A stretch of 64,000 bases of DNA from Streptomyces sp. NBC_01296 (GTDB lineage: Bacteria; Actinomycetota; Actinomycetes; Streptomycetales; Streptomycetaceae). The stretch is taken from NCBI RefSeq assembly GCF_035984415.1, contig NZ_CP130720.1, forward strand, positions 4,340,001-4,404,000, given 5' to 3'. This document shows positions 52,524 through 60,598 of this stretch, piece after piece (the stretch's first letter is position 1; each line of letters opens with the position of its first letter). The notes beneath the pieces were generated by a model that made no database searches, was not told the origin of the DNA, and saw nothing but the letters and a program-made list of their open reading frames with translations. A program made the position numbers and the translations under genes.

Positions 52524-53315
52524 TCAGCTGGATCCCGACGGTCCGGTTTGCGCCACCGTCTTCGGGAGTTCGTCGAGCAGCATTCCGAAGTGGGTGCGGT
52601 AGGCGGCCAGGATCTGCTCGTCGCCCTCCAGCCGCTCGGTCGTGCGCGCCCCGCCCTCGACCCTGACCAGGCGTTTCCCCTTGAGCGTGACCCGGCCGTC
52701 CGCGAGCGGCAGCGAGCAGAACAGCTCCTGGAGGAACGGCGAGTCGGGACTGCTGCGCCACCACCACAGGGTGGGCCCGAAGTCCTCGAGGCGGCAGGGG
52801 CGGTCGTCGATCCGGTAGAGCGGGTTCCGCTCCAGGGACACATCGAAGCCGCCGGCCTCGGCCGGCGCGACCCGGTACTCCCCGTTCGGGTCCTGCTGCA
52901 CGTCAGTGGTGGTGAAGCGGAGCGGGTGGCGGCTGTTGCGGCCGAATCCGGCGTCGACCAGCCAGGGCTCGTCCAGGGTCACCCGCAGCGCGAGATGGCA
53001 CATCGCCGGCCCCAGCCCGTCCGGCCGGTAGACCCGGCCCGGCAGGATCTCGACCTGGTACCCGAGGGCCTCCAGCAGGACCGCGAAGGCCGTGTTCACC
53101 TCGTAGCAGCCACCGCCGCGCCGCCGGCGCACGATCTTGTCGACGACCTGCTCGCCGAGGTGGATCTCGCGGTCGAGGTGGTAGTCGATGTTTTCGAAGG
53201 GCACCGAGAGGACATGCCGCTCCTGAAGGTGGCGCAGACCCTCGAGATCGGCTTTCTCCGGCCTTTTCGCGCCGATCCGCCCGAGGTATTCGGCCACTCC
53301 TGCGTCGTCCAGCAT
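52524..53315 (-). CDS. Arylamine N-acetyltransferase (first of three)
   Basis: A 263-residue NAT-family enzyme that transfers acetyl from acetyl-CoA to arylamines. The catalytic triad is complete: Cys in RRRRGGGCYEVN, His in AMCHLALRV, Asp in WLVDAGFGRN. Start is ATG at 53315 with AAGGAG upstream. In S. griseus such an enzyme, NatA, acetylates aminohydroxybenzoic acids of the grixazone pathway; the GriD/GriC-like genes directly downstream make a similar role likely. It is divergent from the esterase gene. Confidence 0.93.
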   Translation of the reverse strand: MLDDAGVAEYLGRIGAKRPEKADLEGLRHLQERHVLSVPFENIDYHLDREIHLGEQVVDKIVRRRRGGGCYEVNTAFAVLLEALGYQVEILPGRVYRPDGLGPAMCHLALRVTLDEPWLVDAGFGRNSRHPLRFTTTDVQQDPNGEYRVAPAEAGGFDVSLERNPLYRIDDRPCRLEDFGPTLWWWRSSPDSPFLQELFCSLPLADGRVTLKGKRLVRVEGGARTTERLEGDEQILAAYRTHFGMLLDELPKTVAQTGPSGSS

Positions 53316-53460
53316 CGCATTCTCCTTGACGATTCGAACCCGGCAGCGTACGCCGAATGAAAATACACGGCCACCCGCCGTTGCCGAATCGATCTGACGG
53401 ACAACCCGGTACCTGACACACTGCCGTTCCGCTTGTTGCGGGGTTCTCGCGCGGTTACCA

Positions 53461-53489
53461 GCATCGGATGGTCCGGAGTCATCCGACGC
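53461..53489. promoter_or_regulatory. Inverted repeat in the NAT/esterase divergent region
   Basis: GCATCGGATG and CATCCGACGC pair at nine of ten positions around GTCCGGAGT-type spacer. A candidate operator, different from the TGAAC-N6-GTTCA type. Confidence 0.4.
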
Positions 53490-53566
53490 GGCACATTCGG
53501 TTCGAATGGTCACCGTGGAGTCGGCGTGACTGACCGCCCGCCGATGACGATGGAGAACCCACGGCA

Positions 53567-55270
53567 ATGGCCACCTCAGCCGCCCACCGCCCTTCGCCAG
53601 AAAACGATGCCGAAGCCGGATCCGTGCTCGCGCACACCAGCGCCGGCGTGATCGCCGGGGAACGCTGCGGACGGCTGTCCGTCTTCCGCGGCATCCCGTA
53701 CGCCGCGCCGCCGGTCGGTGGCCTGCGCTTCGCCTCGCCGCGGCCGGCCGTCCCGTGGAGCGGGGTGCGCGACGCCACGGCCTTCGCCCCCGAATCGCTC
53801 CAGCCGATCATCCCCGGCAGCGCCGAGGACTCCCTGTACGCCAACGTCTGGACGCCGGCCGCGCCTCCCGCGCAGGCCGCGGACAGCGGCGGCGCCGAAG
53901 AGGACGCCGACGCCGAGGGCGCCAGGCCGGTGCTGGTCTACATCCACGGCGGCGGCTGGATGGTCGGCGGCGGCAGCCTGCCCGTCTACGACGGCGCCCG
54001 CCTCGCCGACCGCGGCGACCTCGTCGTCGTCACCTTCAACTACCGCCTCGGCGCGCTCGGCTTCGGCCTGCACGAGGAGTTCACCGACCCCGACACCGGC
54101 GATTTCGCCAACTGGGGCCTGCAGGACCAGGTGGCGCTGCTGCGCTGGGTCCACGAGAACGCGGCGGCCTTCGGCGGCGACCCCGGCAACATCACCGTCG
54201 CCGGCACCTCCGCCGGCGGGGCGAGCACCTGGCAGCTCGCGCTCCTGCCCGAGCTGCGCGGCATCATCCGCCGCATCGTCCCGATCAGCGCCTGCCACGT
54301 GTGGGAGCCGGCCACCTCGCTGTCCCCCGCCGATTCCCGCCGGGCGTACGAGTCGGTCGCGCGCCGGCTCGGCACGACGGTGCCGGGCCTGCGCGAGGTC
54401 CCGGCGGCCGCCCTGACGGGCGCCTGGGAGGAGGTGTTCGGCGGGCTGCCGGGCGAGCGCGAGGTCGGCAGCGGCCGCGAGTTCCGCGGCCCGGTCGTCG
54501 ACGGCCGCTGGATGAGCGCCTTCGACTACGAACTGCCCACCCCCGATGTGCCGATCCTGGCCGTCCACGCCCGGACCGAGGGCTCGTTCTACACCGGCCC
54601 CTGCCCCCCGCAGCCCACCCCCACCCCGCCGCCCACGGACGCGGCCGAGCTCCGCGAAGCCGTGCGCGGCGTGCTGGAGAAGGGGATGGACAAGGCCCCG
54701 TACGAGCTGGCCGACGCCTGCATAGCCGCCTACCGCGAGGCCGCCGAGGCCGACGGGCTCCCGCTGGACCCGCTGTCGCTGTGGACGGAGATCTGGGGCG
54801 ACGCGCTCTTCCGCCACCAGATCATGCGGCTGTCCGAGCGGCACGCCCGCCACGGCCGGTCGCCGCAGTACGTCATGGAGTTCGCCTACCCCGTACGGCC
54901 GCCGCACCACGGCACCCCGCACGAGGCGACCTCGCCGTTCCTGTTCGGCACGTACGGCGACCCCTCGGCCGTCTCCGCGACCTACCCGGTGCCGCAGAGC
55001 ATGCCCCTGTTCCACGACGGACCGCACGAGCGCGCCGTCTCCGAGACCTTCATGGACCTGGTGGCCGCCTTCGCCCGCGACGGCGTGCCCACCGGCCCTG
55101 GGGGTACCCCCAGCGGTAGCCGGGGGAGCAGCCCCGCATGGCCGGTCTTCGATCCCGAGCAGCCCACCACGCTGGTCCTCGGCGGTGAGCAGGTCGCGGA
55201 GATCGCCACCACGTCGAAGCTGCGGCAGCTGCGGTTCTGGGACGAGTCCGGCTGGGTCCCGCGCACCTGA
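53567..55270 (+). CDS. Type-B carboxylesterase
   Basis: A 567-residue alpha/beta hydrolase. VYIHGGGWMVGGG is the oxyanion hole, FNYRLGALGFG follows, and the nucleophile Ser lies in AGTSAGGAST (the usual Glu before Ser is Thr). The catalytic Glu and His are expected near residues 340-350 and about 465, where HHGTP and HEATSP occur. The protein has no signal peptide. Near the end an inserted Gly/Ser/Pro-rich stretch (about residues 510-525) matches a dispersed Streptomyces repeat. It may release an ester or amide from the product. Confidence 0.88.
   Translation: MATSAAHRPSPENDAEAGSVLAHTSAGVIAGERCGRLSVFRGIPYAAPPVGGLRFASPRPAVPWSGVRDATAFAPESLQPIIPGSAEDSLYANVWTPAAPPAQAADSGGAEEDADAEGARPVLVYIHGGGWMVGGGSLPVYDGARLADRGDLVVVTFNYRLGALGFGLHEEFTDPDTGDFANWGLQDQVALLRWVHENAAAFGGDPGNITVAGTSAGGASTWQLALLPELRGIIRRIVPISACHVWEPATSLSPADSRRAYESVARRLGTTVPGLREVPAAALTGAWEEVFGGLPGEREVGSGREFRGPVVDGRWMSAFDYELPTPDVPILAVHARTEGSFYTGPCPPQPTPTPPPTDAAELREAVRGVLEKGMDKAPYELADACIAAYREAAEADGLPLDPLSLWTEIWGDALFRHQIMRLSERHARHGRSPQYVMEFAYPVRPPHHGTPHEATSPFLFGTYGDPSAVSATYPVPQSMPLFHDGPHERAVSETFMDLVAAFARDGVPTGPGGTPSGSRGSSPAWPVFDPEQPTTLVLGGEQVAEIATTSKLRQLRFWDESGWVPRT
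55098..55128 (+). repeat. Dispersed Streptomyces palindromic repeat inside the esterase gene
   Basis: CTGGGGGTACCCCCAG followed by CGGTAGCCGGGGGAG. This type of repeat is widespread between genes in Streptomyces. Here it is translated, giving a PGGTPSGSRGSSP-type insert, and keeps the frame. Confidence 0.65.
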
Positions 55271-55344
55271 CCTGCCCCGCGGCCGACCTGCCGGCTCCCG
55301 GCGGCGCGGCCCCCGCCCCCAGAGACACGAATGAGGTTCTTGTC

Positions 55345-56559
55345 ATGGCAACACTCGAAACACCCGCCGAGACCGCCGCACCGGCGCAGGCGCCGGACCC
55401 CACCTCCCTGAAGAGCTGGCTGGCCGTCGTCTCCGTCGCCGTCGGCATCTTCACCCTCGTCACCGCAGAGCAGCTGCCCATCGGCCTGCTCACCTCGGTC
55501 GGCGGCGCCCTGCACGTCTCCGAGGGCACGGCCGGCCTCATGGTGACCGTGCCCGGCCTGGTCGCCGCGCTGTCCGCGCCGCTGATCCCGGTGGTCGTCG
55601 GCCGTATGGACCGCCGCTTCCTGCTCGTCGCCCTGATGACCGTGATGGCGGTCGCCAACCTGGTCACCGTCCTCGCACCCAACTTCGGGATCCTGCTCGC
55701 CTCGCGCGTCCTCGTCGGCGTCACGATCGGCGGCTTCTGGGCCGTCGCGGGCGGTCTCGCCTTCCGACTGGTGCAGCCGGCGGCGATCCCCCGGGCCACC
55801 GCGCTCATCTTCGGCGGCGTCGCCGCCGCCAACGTCCTCGGCGTGCCGACCGGGACCCTGATCGGCGGTCTGGCCGGCTGGCGCACCGCGTTCGCCACGC
55901 TCGGCGTCCTCGCCTTCGCGGTCCTCGTCGCCCTGCTGGTCCTGCTGCCCTCGCTGCCCGCCACCAAGCCCGTCAGCGTGGGCGAGCTGATGGGCCAGTT
56001 CGCCAACCGCGGCGTCCGCTCGGGCATCATCGCCACCGCCCTCATCGTCACCGGGCACCTCGCCGCGTACACCTACGTCAGCCCGATGCTCCAGCAGGTC
56101 TCCGGCATCGACGAGGACCTGATCAGCGTCCTGCTCCTGGGCTTCGGCGTCGCCGGCATCATCGGCAACTTCGTCGCCGGCGCGGCCGTCGCGAAGAACC
56201 TGGGCCGCACCATGGCCGTCATCATCGTCGCGCTGGCCGCCGCGATGCTGCTCTTCCCGCTGCTCGGCAAGAGCCAGGCCGGCGGCATCGCCCTGCTGGT
56301 CCTGTGGGGCCTGGCCTTCGGCGGGGTCTCCGTCAGCCTGCAGACCTGGATGCTCAAGTCCGCGCCCGACGCCATGGAGGCCGCCTCGGCCCTGTGGGTG
56401 TCGGTCTTCAACCTGGCCATCGCGCTCGGCGCGCTCGTCGGCGGTCTGATCGTCGACCAGGTAGAGCTGATCACCGTGGCCTGGCTGGGCGGCGTCGTGG
56501 TGCTGCTCACCGCGCTCACCCTCCCGAGCCTGCGCACCGCCGGCAAGGCCGCCGAGTGA
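55345..56559 (+). CDS. MFS exporter, DHA1/AraJ type
   Basis: A 404-residue major facilitator with twelve helices (about 25-395). VVVGRMDRRFLLV is the loop 2-3 motif, and SRVLVGVTIGGFWAVAGGLAF the helix 4-5 region. Such proteins export sugars, amino acids or drugs. It stands 74 bp after the esterase and about 30 bp before the flavin oxidase gene, so the three may be one operon. Export of the pathway product or an intermediate is inferred. Confidence 0.92.
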   Translation: MATLETPAETAAPAQAPDPTSLKSWLAVVSVAVGIFTLVTAEQLPIGLLTSVGGALHVSEGTAGLMVTVPGLVAALSAPLIPVVVGRMDRRFLLVALMTVMAVANLVTVLAPNFGILLASRVLVGVTIGGFWAVAGGLAFRLVQPAAIPRATALIFGGVAAANVLGVPTGTLIGGLAGWRTAFATLGVLAFAVLVALLVLLPSLPATKPVSVGELMGQFANRGVRSGIIATALIVTGHLAAYTYVSPMLQQVSGIDEDLISVLLLGFGVAGIIGNFVAGAAVAKNLGRTMAVIIVALAAAMLLFPLLGKSQAGGIALLVLWGLAFGGVSVSLQTWMLKSAPDAMEAASALWVSVFNLAIALGALVGGLIVDQVELITVAWLGGVVVLLTALTLPSLRTAGKAAE

Positions 56560-56588
56560 GCACCCCGCCAGCGAAAGGAACCTCCTCA

Positions 56589-57992
56589 GTGACCACCACC
56601 GCCGTGACCACCGACGACCTCGCCGCGCTCGCGTCCGAGCTGCGCGGGCCGCTCCTGCTGCCCGGCACCGACGCGTACCAGGACGAGGCGCTCGGCTTCA
56701 ACCGGATCCTGCCGGACGCCCGGCCCGCCGCGGTGGTCCTCGCCGACGGCACCGCCGACATCCTCGCCTCCGTGCGCTTCGCCGCGCGCCACGGCATCGC
56801 GGTCGCGGTCCAGGCCACCGGGCACGGCGTCGCGCTGCCCGCCGACGGCGCCCTGCTGATCAACACCCGCAACCTCGACGGCGTACGGATCGACCCGCGC
56901 ACCCGCACCGCCCGCATCGAGCCCGGCGTCCAGTGGAGCCGGGTCATCGAGGAGGCCGCCGCCTTCGGGCTGGCCCCGCTCAACGGCGCCTCCCCCGGCG
57001 TCGGCGTCGTCTCGTACACCCTGGGCGGCGGCCTCGGCCCGCTCGGCCGCTCGTACGGCTACTCCGCGGACCACGTGAAGAACATCGACCTGGTCACCGC
57101 GGACGGCGAGCTGCGGTTCGTGTCCCCCGAGGAGCACCCGGACCTGTTCTGGGCGCTGCGCGGCGGCAAGGGCAACTTCGGCGTGGTCACCTCCATCGAG
57201 ATCGGCCTCTTCCCCGTCGCCCGGCTCTACGGCGGCGGCCTGTTCCTCCCCGGCGAGCACATCGACGAGATCCTGCGCACCTGGCGCGACTGGACGCGGA
57301 CCGTCCCCGACGCGATGCAGTCCTCGATCGCCGTGATGCGCTTCCCCGACATCGACGTGCTGCCGGAGCCGGTCCGCGGCCGCTTCCTCGCGCACATCCG
57401 GATCGCCCACAACGGGCCCGTCGCGCAGGGCGAGGAACTGGTGCGCCCGCTGCGGGAGATCGCGCCGGCCGTCCTCGACACCGTCGCGGACATGCCGTAC
57501 ACCCGGGTCGCCGAGATCAACATGGACCCGACCGTCCCGTTCGTCTACTACGAGCGCTCCACCCGGATCCGGGAGCTCGACGACGCGGCGATCGACACCC
57601 TGCTGCCGCTGATCAAGGAGGGGGTGGACGCCGTCCGCCCCGGCATCGAGCTGCGCCACCTGGGCGGGGCCCTGGGCCGGCAGCCCGAGCACCCCAACGC
57701 GCTGCCGCACCGCGAGACCGCGTACACGCTGTTCGCGGGCGCCCCCGTCTGGCCCGAACACATCCAGGACGTACGGGAGTTCCAGGAGCGGCTGATCGAG
57801 ACGATGGAGCCCTGGCGCATCGGCGGCCCGTTCCTGAGCTTCATCAGCGCCCTGGAGAGCACGCCCGAGCACCTGCGCTCGGCGTACGACGAGGCGACGT
57901 ACGCCCGGCTCGTCGCGGTCAAGGACGCGTACGACCCGCAGAACGTCTTCCGGGTGAACCACAACATCCCGCCGACCGGGTGGTCCCGATGA
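56589..57992 (+). CDS. FAD-linked oxidase (BBE/PCMH family)
   Basis: A 467-residue flavoprotein. The FAD-binding PCMH domain (about 40-210) has VAVQATGHGVALPADGALLINTR, where the His is a likely covalent FAD attachment, and GASPGVGVVSYTLGGGLGPLGRSYGYSADHV. No second covalent Cys is obvious. The BBE-type end is DPQNVFRVNHNIPP. Start is GTG at 56589, with AAAGGAACC upstream. Such enzymes oxidise alcohols, amines or ring systems in natural product pathways. The following acetyltransferase gene nearly overlaps it. Confidence 0.9.
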   Translation: MTTTAVTTDDLAALASELRGPLLLPGTDAYQDEALGFNRILPDARPAAVVLADGTADILASVRFAARHGIAVAVQATGHGVALPADGALLINTRNLDGVRIDPRTRTARIEPGVQWSRVIEEAAAFGLAPLNGASPGVGVVSYTLGGGLGPLGRSYGYSADHVKNIDLVTADGELRFVSPEEHPDLFWALRGGKGNFGVVTSIEIGLFPVARLYGGGLFLPGEHIDEILRTWRDWTRTVPDAMQSSIAVMRFPDIDVLPEPVRGRFLAHIRIAHNGPVAQGEELVRPLREIAPAVLDTVADMPYTRVAEINMDPTVPFVYYERSTRIRELDDAAIDTLLPLIKEGVDAVRPGIELRHLGGALGRQPEHPNALPHRETAYTLFAGAPVWPEHIQDVREFQERLIETMEPWRIGGPFLSFISALESTPEHLRSAYDEATYARLVAVKDAYDPQNVFRVNHNIPPTGWSR

Positions 57993-58012
57993 CCGAGGAG
58001 AGGACGAAGACC

Positions 58013-58831
58013 ATGCTCAGCGATGCGATGGTGGACGCGTACCTGGAGCGCATCGGCGCGCGCCGGCCGGAGAAGGCCGACATCCACGCCCTGCGGCACC
58101 TCCAGGAGCGCCACGTGCTGTCGGTGCCCTTCGAGAACATCGACTACCACGTCGAGGGCGCCGAGCTCAGCCTCGAGCGGGACTTCCTGTACGAGAAGGT
58201 CGTCGCCCGCCGGCGCGGCGGCGGCTGCTACGAGCTGAACCCCGCCTTCGGGCACCTCCTGGAGGCGCTCGGCTTCTCCGTGGAGATCCTCGCCGGCCAG
58301 GTCTTCCTCGGCGGCGGGTTCGGCGCGCCGCTGTGCCACCTTGCGCTGCGCGTGCGCCTGGAGGACCGGGACTGGCTGATCGACGTGGGCTTCGGCAAGA
58401 ACAGCCGGTTCCCGCTGGAGACCGGGTCTGCGGAGGTCCAGAAGGACCCGCACGGCGATTACCAGGTGACCCGGCCGGAGGAGGGCTTCCTCCAGGTCCA
58501 CTTGAACGGGGAGATCCAGTACCGGCTCGACGAACGGCCGGTGCGGATCGAGGACTTCTACCCGACGCTCTGGTGGTACCGCACGGCGCCCGATTCGGTG
58601 TTCCTGCACAACCTCATCTGCTCGATCCAGAACGAGGGCGGCCGGGTCACCGTCAACGGCCGGGAGCTGACGCGTACGGACGAGAACGGCACCGTGACGG
58701 TGGAACTTGCGGACGACGCCGCCCTGCGCGCCGTGTACGCGGAGGACTTCGGCCTGGTCATCGACCCGGTCGCCATGCCGAAGCAGCCGGACGTGGACCC
58801 GGCCATTCGCATCGTCATGCAGATCGACTGA
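58013..58831 (+). CDS. Arylamine N-acetyltransferase (second of three)
   Basis: A 272-residue NAT homologous to the first one (both have RIGARRPEKAD/RIGAKRPEKAD and LRHLQERHVLSVPFENIDYH). The catalytic residues are complete: Cys in RRGGGCYELN, His in LCHLALRV, Asp in LIDVGFGKN. ATG at 58013 is preceded by GAGGAGAGG at nine bases; an alternative ATG at 57989 overlaps the stop of the upstream oxidase gene. It is the last gene before a strong terminator. Confidence 0.93.
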   Translation: MLSDAMVDAYLERIGARRPEKADIHALRHLQERHVLSVPFENIDYHVEGAELSLERDFLYEKVVARRRGGGCYELNPAFGHLLEALGFSVEILAGQVFLGGGFGAPLCHLALRVRLEDRDWLIDVGFGKNSRFPLETGSAEVQKDPHGDYQVTRPEEGFLQVHLNGEIQYRLDERPVRIEDFYPTLWWYRTAPDSVFLHNLICSIQNEGGRVTVNGRELTRTDENGTVTVELADDAALRAVYAEDFGLVIDPVAMPKQPDVDPAIRIVMQID

Positions 58832-58853
58832 ATATCCTTCCCTGATATCCACG

Positions 58854-58895
58854 CCCCTGTGCCGCATGCATTGCGCGTGCGGCACAGGGGTTTTT
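58854..58895 (+). terminator. Canonical rho-independent terminator
   Basis: CCCCTGTGCCGCA pairs with TGCGGCACAGGGG and is followed by five Ts. It ends the esterase-to-NAT gene group. Confidence 0.93.
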
Positions 58896-59017
58896 CTGCC
58901 ACGGCGAACGCATCGAGCCGACCTGACGGATCGACATCTGGTCCATACCTCTGGTGAATTCAGCGCGCCATCATAGGAATTGCAGGAATACTCACCAATT
59001 CCATGGGAGACAATCAC

Positions 59018-59503
59018 ATGCGCAAGAGCACCCGTATCAAGGTCGCCGTTTTCGCGGGAGTCGCCGCGCTCGCCACCGCGACGGCCGTCACGGGCTCCGC
59101 GAACGCCGCCGTCGAGGGCGGAAGCGGCTGCTACACCCTGCCGGGCAGCTGGAAGGTCGTCGACGACAACACCCACGAGGTCTTCCTCGGCAGCTACTAC
59201 GGCAGCGCCACCGCCACCGCCGGCGTCGTCAACTTCACCTCGCCGAACAACACCACGACCGCCTCGCACGGCGAGTGGCGCCAGACCGGCTGCGGCACCT
59301 ACTCCGACACCGACGTCGCCTTCCTGATCGGCGCGGACGGCAAGGCCGCCTCCACCATCACCTTCAAGGCCAACATCTCGGTGACGGGCAAGAACACCGC
59401 GAACTTCGACTTCGCCTTCACCATCAACAACCTGGACGGCTCCTTCGTCACCAGCGGCGCCTCCACCGGCAAGGCCACCCGCATCGCCGTCCAGCCCCGC
59501 TGA
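59018..59503 (+). CDS. Small secreted protein
   Basis: A 161-residue exported protein. A signal peptide (RIKVAVFAGVAALATATAVTG, cut after ANA) is followed by a mature domain of about 130 residues with two cysteines (GCYTL and QTGCGTYSD) probably in a disulfide. The many Ser/Thr-rich strands suggest a beta-sandwich. ATG at 59018 is preceded by GGGAG. It does not look like a biosynthetic enzyme and no family is recognised. It has its own terminator. Confidence 0.75.
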   Translation: MRKSTRIKVAVFAGVAALATATAVTGSANAAVEGGSGCYTLPGSWKVVDDNTHEVFLGSYYGSATATAGVVNFTSPNNTTTASHGEWRQTGCGTYSDTDVAFLIGADGKAASTITFKANISVTGKNTANFDFAFTINNLDGSFVTSGASTGKATRIAVQPR

Positions 59504-59570
59504 CCCCCGTACTTCCCCGCACACCCCCTGCACCGCGCTCACCCCCCTCGGCGCCCCCCTCAGGCGTCCG

Positions 59571-59610
59571 CCGTACGGGCCCGGCTCCCCCCGCCGGGCC
59601 CGTACGGCTT
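59571..59610. terminator. Strong terminator hairpin
   Basis: CCGTACGGGCCCGGC pairs perfectly with GCCGGGCCCGTACGG, followed by CTTT. It stands about 70 bp after the secreted protein's stop. Confidence 0.85.
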
Positions 59611-59682
59611 TGTCGCGTACGGCTCGCGTACGGCTCGCGTCCGGCTTGGTCGCGTACGGGCGCCCGCACCGCCAACGGAACG

Positions 59683-59727
59683 GGGCCCGCGGTGCGCACC
59701 GGCCGGGTGCGCGCCACGGGCCCCGCA
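59683..59727 (-). terminator. Terminator hairpin of the NAT3 gene
   Basis: GGGGCCCG and CGGGCCCC arms with an inner GTGCGC/GTGCGC-rich region stand 15 bp after the minus-strand acetyltransferase stop. The outer stem is perfect. Confidence 0.55.
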
Positions 59728-59741
59728 GGGGCCATGCGGGC

Positions 59742-60596
59742 TCAGGAGGGCTCGGGGGCCGGCAGCGCGGCGACGACCACCGCGGTCTCCTCCTCGGTCA
59801 GCTCGATGCCGAACTGCTTGGCCAACAGCTCGCGCACCTCCCCGTCCGCCACGTGCCGGACCTCGACGGTGCCGTCGGCCCGGGTCAGGGTGAGCTTGCG
59901 GTGGTTGAGGTTCAGCCGCCAGTCCTCCGCGATCCGCTCCAGGAAGACGCGGCCGGTGAACGGCGAGCTCCCGTGCGTGGAGATGAAGTAGTTCGCCACC
60001 ACGCAGTCGATGTGGTGGTGCGCCTCGGTGGCGTACCAGTACAGGGGGAACCAGCCGTCGTCCCGCTTCAGCAAGAGCACCCACTCCTTGTCGGTGCCCT
60101 CCTCGCGGGCCAGCCGGTACACCCAGCCGCCCTGGTCCGAGACGGTCCCGTCGGCGACGAGGATCGGCTCCAGCGGGCCCTCGTCTCCGAAGCCCACGTC
60201 AGCGAGGTACGTCTCCCCGCCCACGGCCACGCTCAGCATCAGGTGGGTCCGGGGCAGCGGCTTGGGCGCGTCCAGGAGCGGACGCGCGTACAGCCGCGTG
60301 ACCTCGTACCCGAGCCGCTCCAGCAGCACCGCGAAGAGCATGTTGTGCTCGTAGCAGTACCCGCCGCGCCTGCTGCGCAGGAGCTTGGACTGCATGACGT
60401 CCACGTCGAGGTCGATGCCCCGCCCCAGCAGGATGTCAAGGTTCTCGAACGGGATGGTCAGGGCGTGCGCCCGGTGCAGCCGGCGCAGGGTCTCCGCGTC
60501 CGGCTCCAGCGGCCCGGTGATGCCGAGGCGGTCGAGGTACGCCTCGACGTCGAGGAGTTCGGCCTGCCACTGGGCGGCGCTGCAGAACGGCCTCAT
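59742..60596 (-). CDS. Arylamine N-acetyltransferase (third of three, divergent)
   Basis: A 284-residue NAT. It is less similar to the other two. The catalytic residues are present: Cys in RRGGYCYEHN, His in RTHLMLSV, Asp in YLADVGFGDE. The longer C-terminal part contains TGRVFLERIAEDWRLNLNHRKLTLTRADG. Its start lies two bases after the stop of the aldo-keto reductase gene, so they form one operon. It may use a different amine from the other NATs. Confidence 0.93.
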   Translation of the reverse strand: MRPFCSAAQWQAELLDVEAYLDRLGITGPLEPDAETLRRLHRAHALTIPFENLDILLGRGIDLDVDVMQSKLLRSRRGGYCYEHNMLFAVLLERLGYEVTRLYARPLLDAPKPLPRTHLMLSVAVGGETYLADVGFGDEGPLEPILVADGTVSDQGGWVYRLAREEGTDKEWVLLLKRDDGWFPLYWYATEAHHHIDCVVANYFISTHGSSPFTGRVFLERIAEDWRLNLNHRKLTLTRADGTVEVRHVADGEVRELLAKQFGIELTEEETAVVVAALPAPEPS

Positions 60597-60598
60597 GC

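Noticed and set aside
59610..59665. CGTACGGCTCG direct repeats as a regulatory array
   Set aside because: Only two to three imperfect copies downstream of a terminator, probably leftover of the hairpin; too weak to report.
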